A program made the translations under genes and the position numbers. 50,401 nucleotides of DNA from Christensenella sp. UBA1685 (GTDB lineage: Bacteria; Bacillota; Clostridia; Christensenellales; CAG-138), in NCBI GenBank assembly GCA_002320595.1, contig DCKB01000065.1, positions 16,934 through 67,334 on the forward strand. Direction: 5' to 3'. This document shows positions 49,105 to 50,401 of this stretch, one piece after another (the stretch's first letter is position 1; each line of letters starts with the position of its first letter). A model generated the notes under the pieces. The model saw nothing but the letters and a program-made list of their open reading frames with translations, did no database searches and had not been told where the DNA came from.

Positions 49105-49980
49105 ATGCAATACGAAGGGCGCATTTTTCGTCCGCCGAGTGAGGCGGACAGCCTGATCCTGCAATCCACCGTCGGCTGCAGCCAGAACGGCTGCGCGTTT
49201 TGCAGTATGTATAAGGAAAAGAAGTTCCACATCCGCCCCCTCGCGGACGTTTGTGCGGATGTGGATGAGATCGCAGCAGGGCCGTGGGCGCACGCCTTTT
49301 CCCGCGTGTTTTTGGCCGATGGCGACGCGCTTATGCGAAAGACGGAGGAGCAGCTTGCGATTTTTTCCCATATTTATGCGCGCCTGCCCCGCTGCGGCCG
49401 CATCACCTGTTATGCTTCGCCCGCAAGCATCAGAGCGAAAACACAGGACGAATTGGAAGCGCTTGCGGCGGGCGGGCTCAACATGGTCTATATGGGCCTT
49501 GAATCGGGGAGCGACGCAGTGCTTTCCCGCATGAACAAGGGCGCGACAGCGGCGGAAATCATCCTTGCGGGCCAGCGCGTGCGTGCTGCGGGCCTGCGCC
49601 TTTCGGTGACGGCCATCATCGGCCTCGGCGGCGCGGAGGGATCAGAGGAGCATGCGAAAAAAACCGGCGAAGCCCTTTCCGCAATGCAGCCGGAGTACAT
49701 CGGCCTCTTGACGCTCATGCTCGAAGGGGAGGAGCCGCTGTATTCGGACTACCGTGCGGGGCGCTTTGCGCCGCCGGATCAGGCCGGGCTTTTGCGGGAG
49801 CTTCGCACGCTCATCGCCCATACGGACAGCGAGGGCAGCGTACTGCGTGCGAACCACGCCTCCAATTACCTGAACCTGCGCGGCACGCTGAACGCGGACA
49901 AACCGCGCCTTATTGCAGAACTTGATGCAGCGCTTGCAGGCCGCCGGGCGCTTAAGTCCGAGTGGATGCGCGGGCTGTGA
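49105..49980 (+). CDS. Radical SAM protein
   Basis: The 291-residue protein has the Fe-S cysteine motif GCSQNGCAFC (C-x4-C-x2-C, a spacing seen in this subfamily) near residue 25, GDALM, MGLESGSD and the SAM-binding-type strand IIGLGG. It would cleave S-adenosylmethionine to a radical; the substrate is unknown. AGGAGG precedes ATG. Confidence 0.88.
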   Translation: MQYEGRIFRPPSEADSLILQSTVGCSQNGCAFCSMYKEKKFHIRPLADVCADVDEIAAGPWAHAFSRVFLADGDALMRKTEEQLAIFSHIYARLPRCGRITCYASPASIRAKTQDELEALAAGGLNMVYMGLESGSDAVLSRMNKGATAAEIILAGQRVRAAGLRLSVTAIIGLGGAEGSEEHAKKTGEALSAMQPEYIGLLTLMLEGEEPLYSDYRAGRFAPPDQAGLLRELRTLIAHTDSEGSVLRANHASNYLNLRGTLNADKPRLIAELDAALAGRRALKSEWMRGL

Positions 49981-50177
49981 GCGGCCCGAATGCCGTTTCG
50001 CTGCGGCCCCCCCGGCCAAAGCGATATTAAATTTCATGCATATTTTGCAAGCTTTGCAGAATATGTACGCGCGCGAAAAGGATGCGCAGGCTGCCGGGCC
50101 ATAAATATTTCTTGGATGCGGCAAAATGACATGCAATCTGCGCGCCCGAAACCCCGCGCAGTGGAGGTTTGTCAAAC

Positions 50178-50228
50178 ATGTTAGACGGTATAGCAACGAA
50201 GGAAAAGGTTGAGAGAGCAATACTGTAA
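50178..50228 (+). CDS. Possible 16-residue ORF
   Basis: ATG with GGAGG ten bases upstream opens a short frame MLDGIATKEKVERAIL. It ends 33 bases before the next gene. It may be a leader peptide or chance. Confidence 0.25.
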   Translation: MLDGIATKEKVERAIL

Positions 50229-50261
50229 AGGGCGCATAGGACGGTTATTGGAGGCTCTTCG

Positions 50262-50401
50262 ATGCACAGCGAGCTGAGCATCGAAGTCGGCAAGCGAGTA
50301 GAAACGATGGGAGTCGTAGAAGCGACGCTGATCCTCACGGTGGCTGCGCTATACTTTGCCATTGTGACGGGGCGTATAGGGACGAATCAGCTTGTGCCGA
50401 A
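50262..50401 (+). CDS. N-terminal part of an unidentified membrane protein (3' truncated)
   Basis: GGAGG seven bases before ATG opens a frame that continues past the window end. The visible part is MHSELSIEVGKRVETMGVVE followed by a hydrophobic helix (ATLILTVAALYFAIVTG). Too little is visible for a family call. Confidence 0.6.
   Translation, partial: MHSELSIEVGKRVETMGVVEATLILTVAALYFAIVTGRIGTNQLVP

Overview
The window looks like chromosomal DNA from an anaerobic, moderately GC-rich Bacillota bacterium of class Clostridia, probably a gut organism. This is an inference. It rests on strong GGAGG-type ribosome binding sites, a VPQTG sortase signal, a reverse-order rubrerythrin, a GlpP antiterminator with a DUF1667-type glycerol-3-phosphate oxidation operon, an L10 leader on rplJ-rplL, a c-di-GMP-I riboswitch, a manganese (yybP-ykoY) riboswitch and peptide-type ABC importers. 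I saw no rRNA, tRNA, CRISPR array, transposase or prophage.

Layout. 1-1.8 kb: 3' part of a repeat-rich cell-wall-anchored surface protein. 1.9-5.7 kb (minus): a c-di-GMP-riboswitch-led unit (small secreted protein plus cupin/HD-GYP protein), a SARP-like regulator and a Crp/Fnr regulator. 5.8-7.6 kb: rubrerythrin and a LacI-family repressor. 7.9-18.5 kb (plus): one long likely operon with an isochorismate-synthase-like enzyme, a complete five-gene peptide-type ABC importer, an unusual chorismate-synthase-like protein, and a TrpE/TrpG-like pair. A consensus promoter with an operator-like palindrome lies next to the divergent LacI gene. 18.6-20.5 kb: mutY and a HAD phosphatase. 20.7-22.4 kb: PiT phosphate permease with its DUF47/PhoU-like partner. 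22.8-24.5 kb: a small regulator pair and rplJ-rplL. 24.5-27.9 kb: a membrane-linked XRE regulator and a KdpDE-like two-component system. 28.0-34.6 kb: a second peptide importer whose two ATPases are fused. 34.7-36.2 kb: a manganese-riboswitch-controlled ArsB/NhaD-type transporter. 36.5-42.1 kb: glycerol catabolism with divergent GlpP. 42.1-42.8 kb: small genes, one frameshifted. 43.1-46.1 kb: an acyltransferase/hydrolase/zinc-ribbon membrane protein module. 46.5-48.7 kb: a secreted barnase with a barstar-DUF1653 fusion and membrane proteins. 48.9-50.4 kb: a radical SAM protein and the start of an unidentified membrane protein.

Best candidates for something undescribed. (a) The LacI-controlled chorismate cluster: its AroC-like protein lacks the catalytic GESHG histidine, its two chorismate enzymes carry the residues expected for water (Lys) and ammonia (Gln) addition, and no lyase is present. 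(b) The Mn2+-riboswitch-controlled ArsB-type carrier, a candidate metal exporter. (c) The c-di-GMP riboswitch ahead of an unknown small secreted protein and an HD-GYP protein. (d) A family of MITE-like repeats of about 119 bp with 12-bp inverted ends, present at five intergenic sites. (e) The barstar-DUF1653 fusion beside an apparently active barnase lipoprotein.
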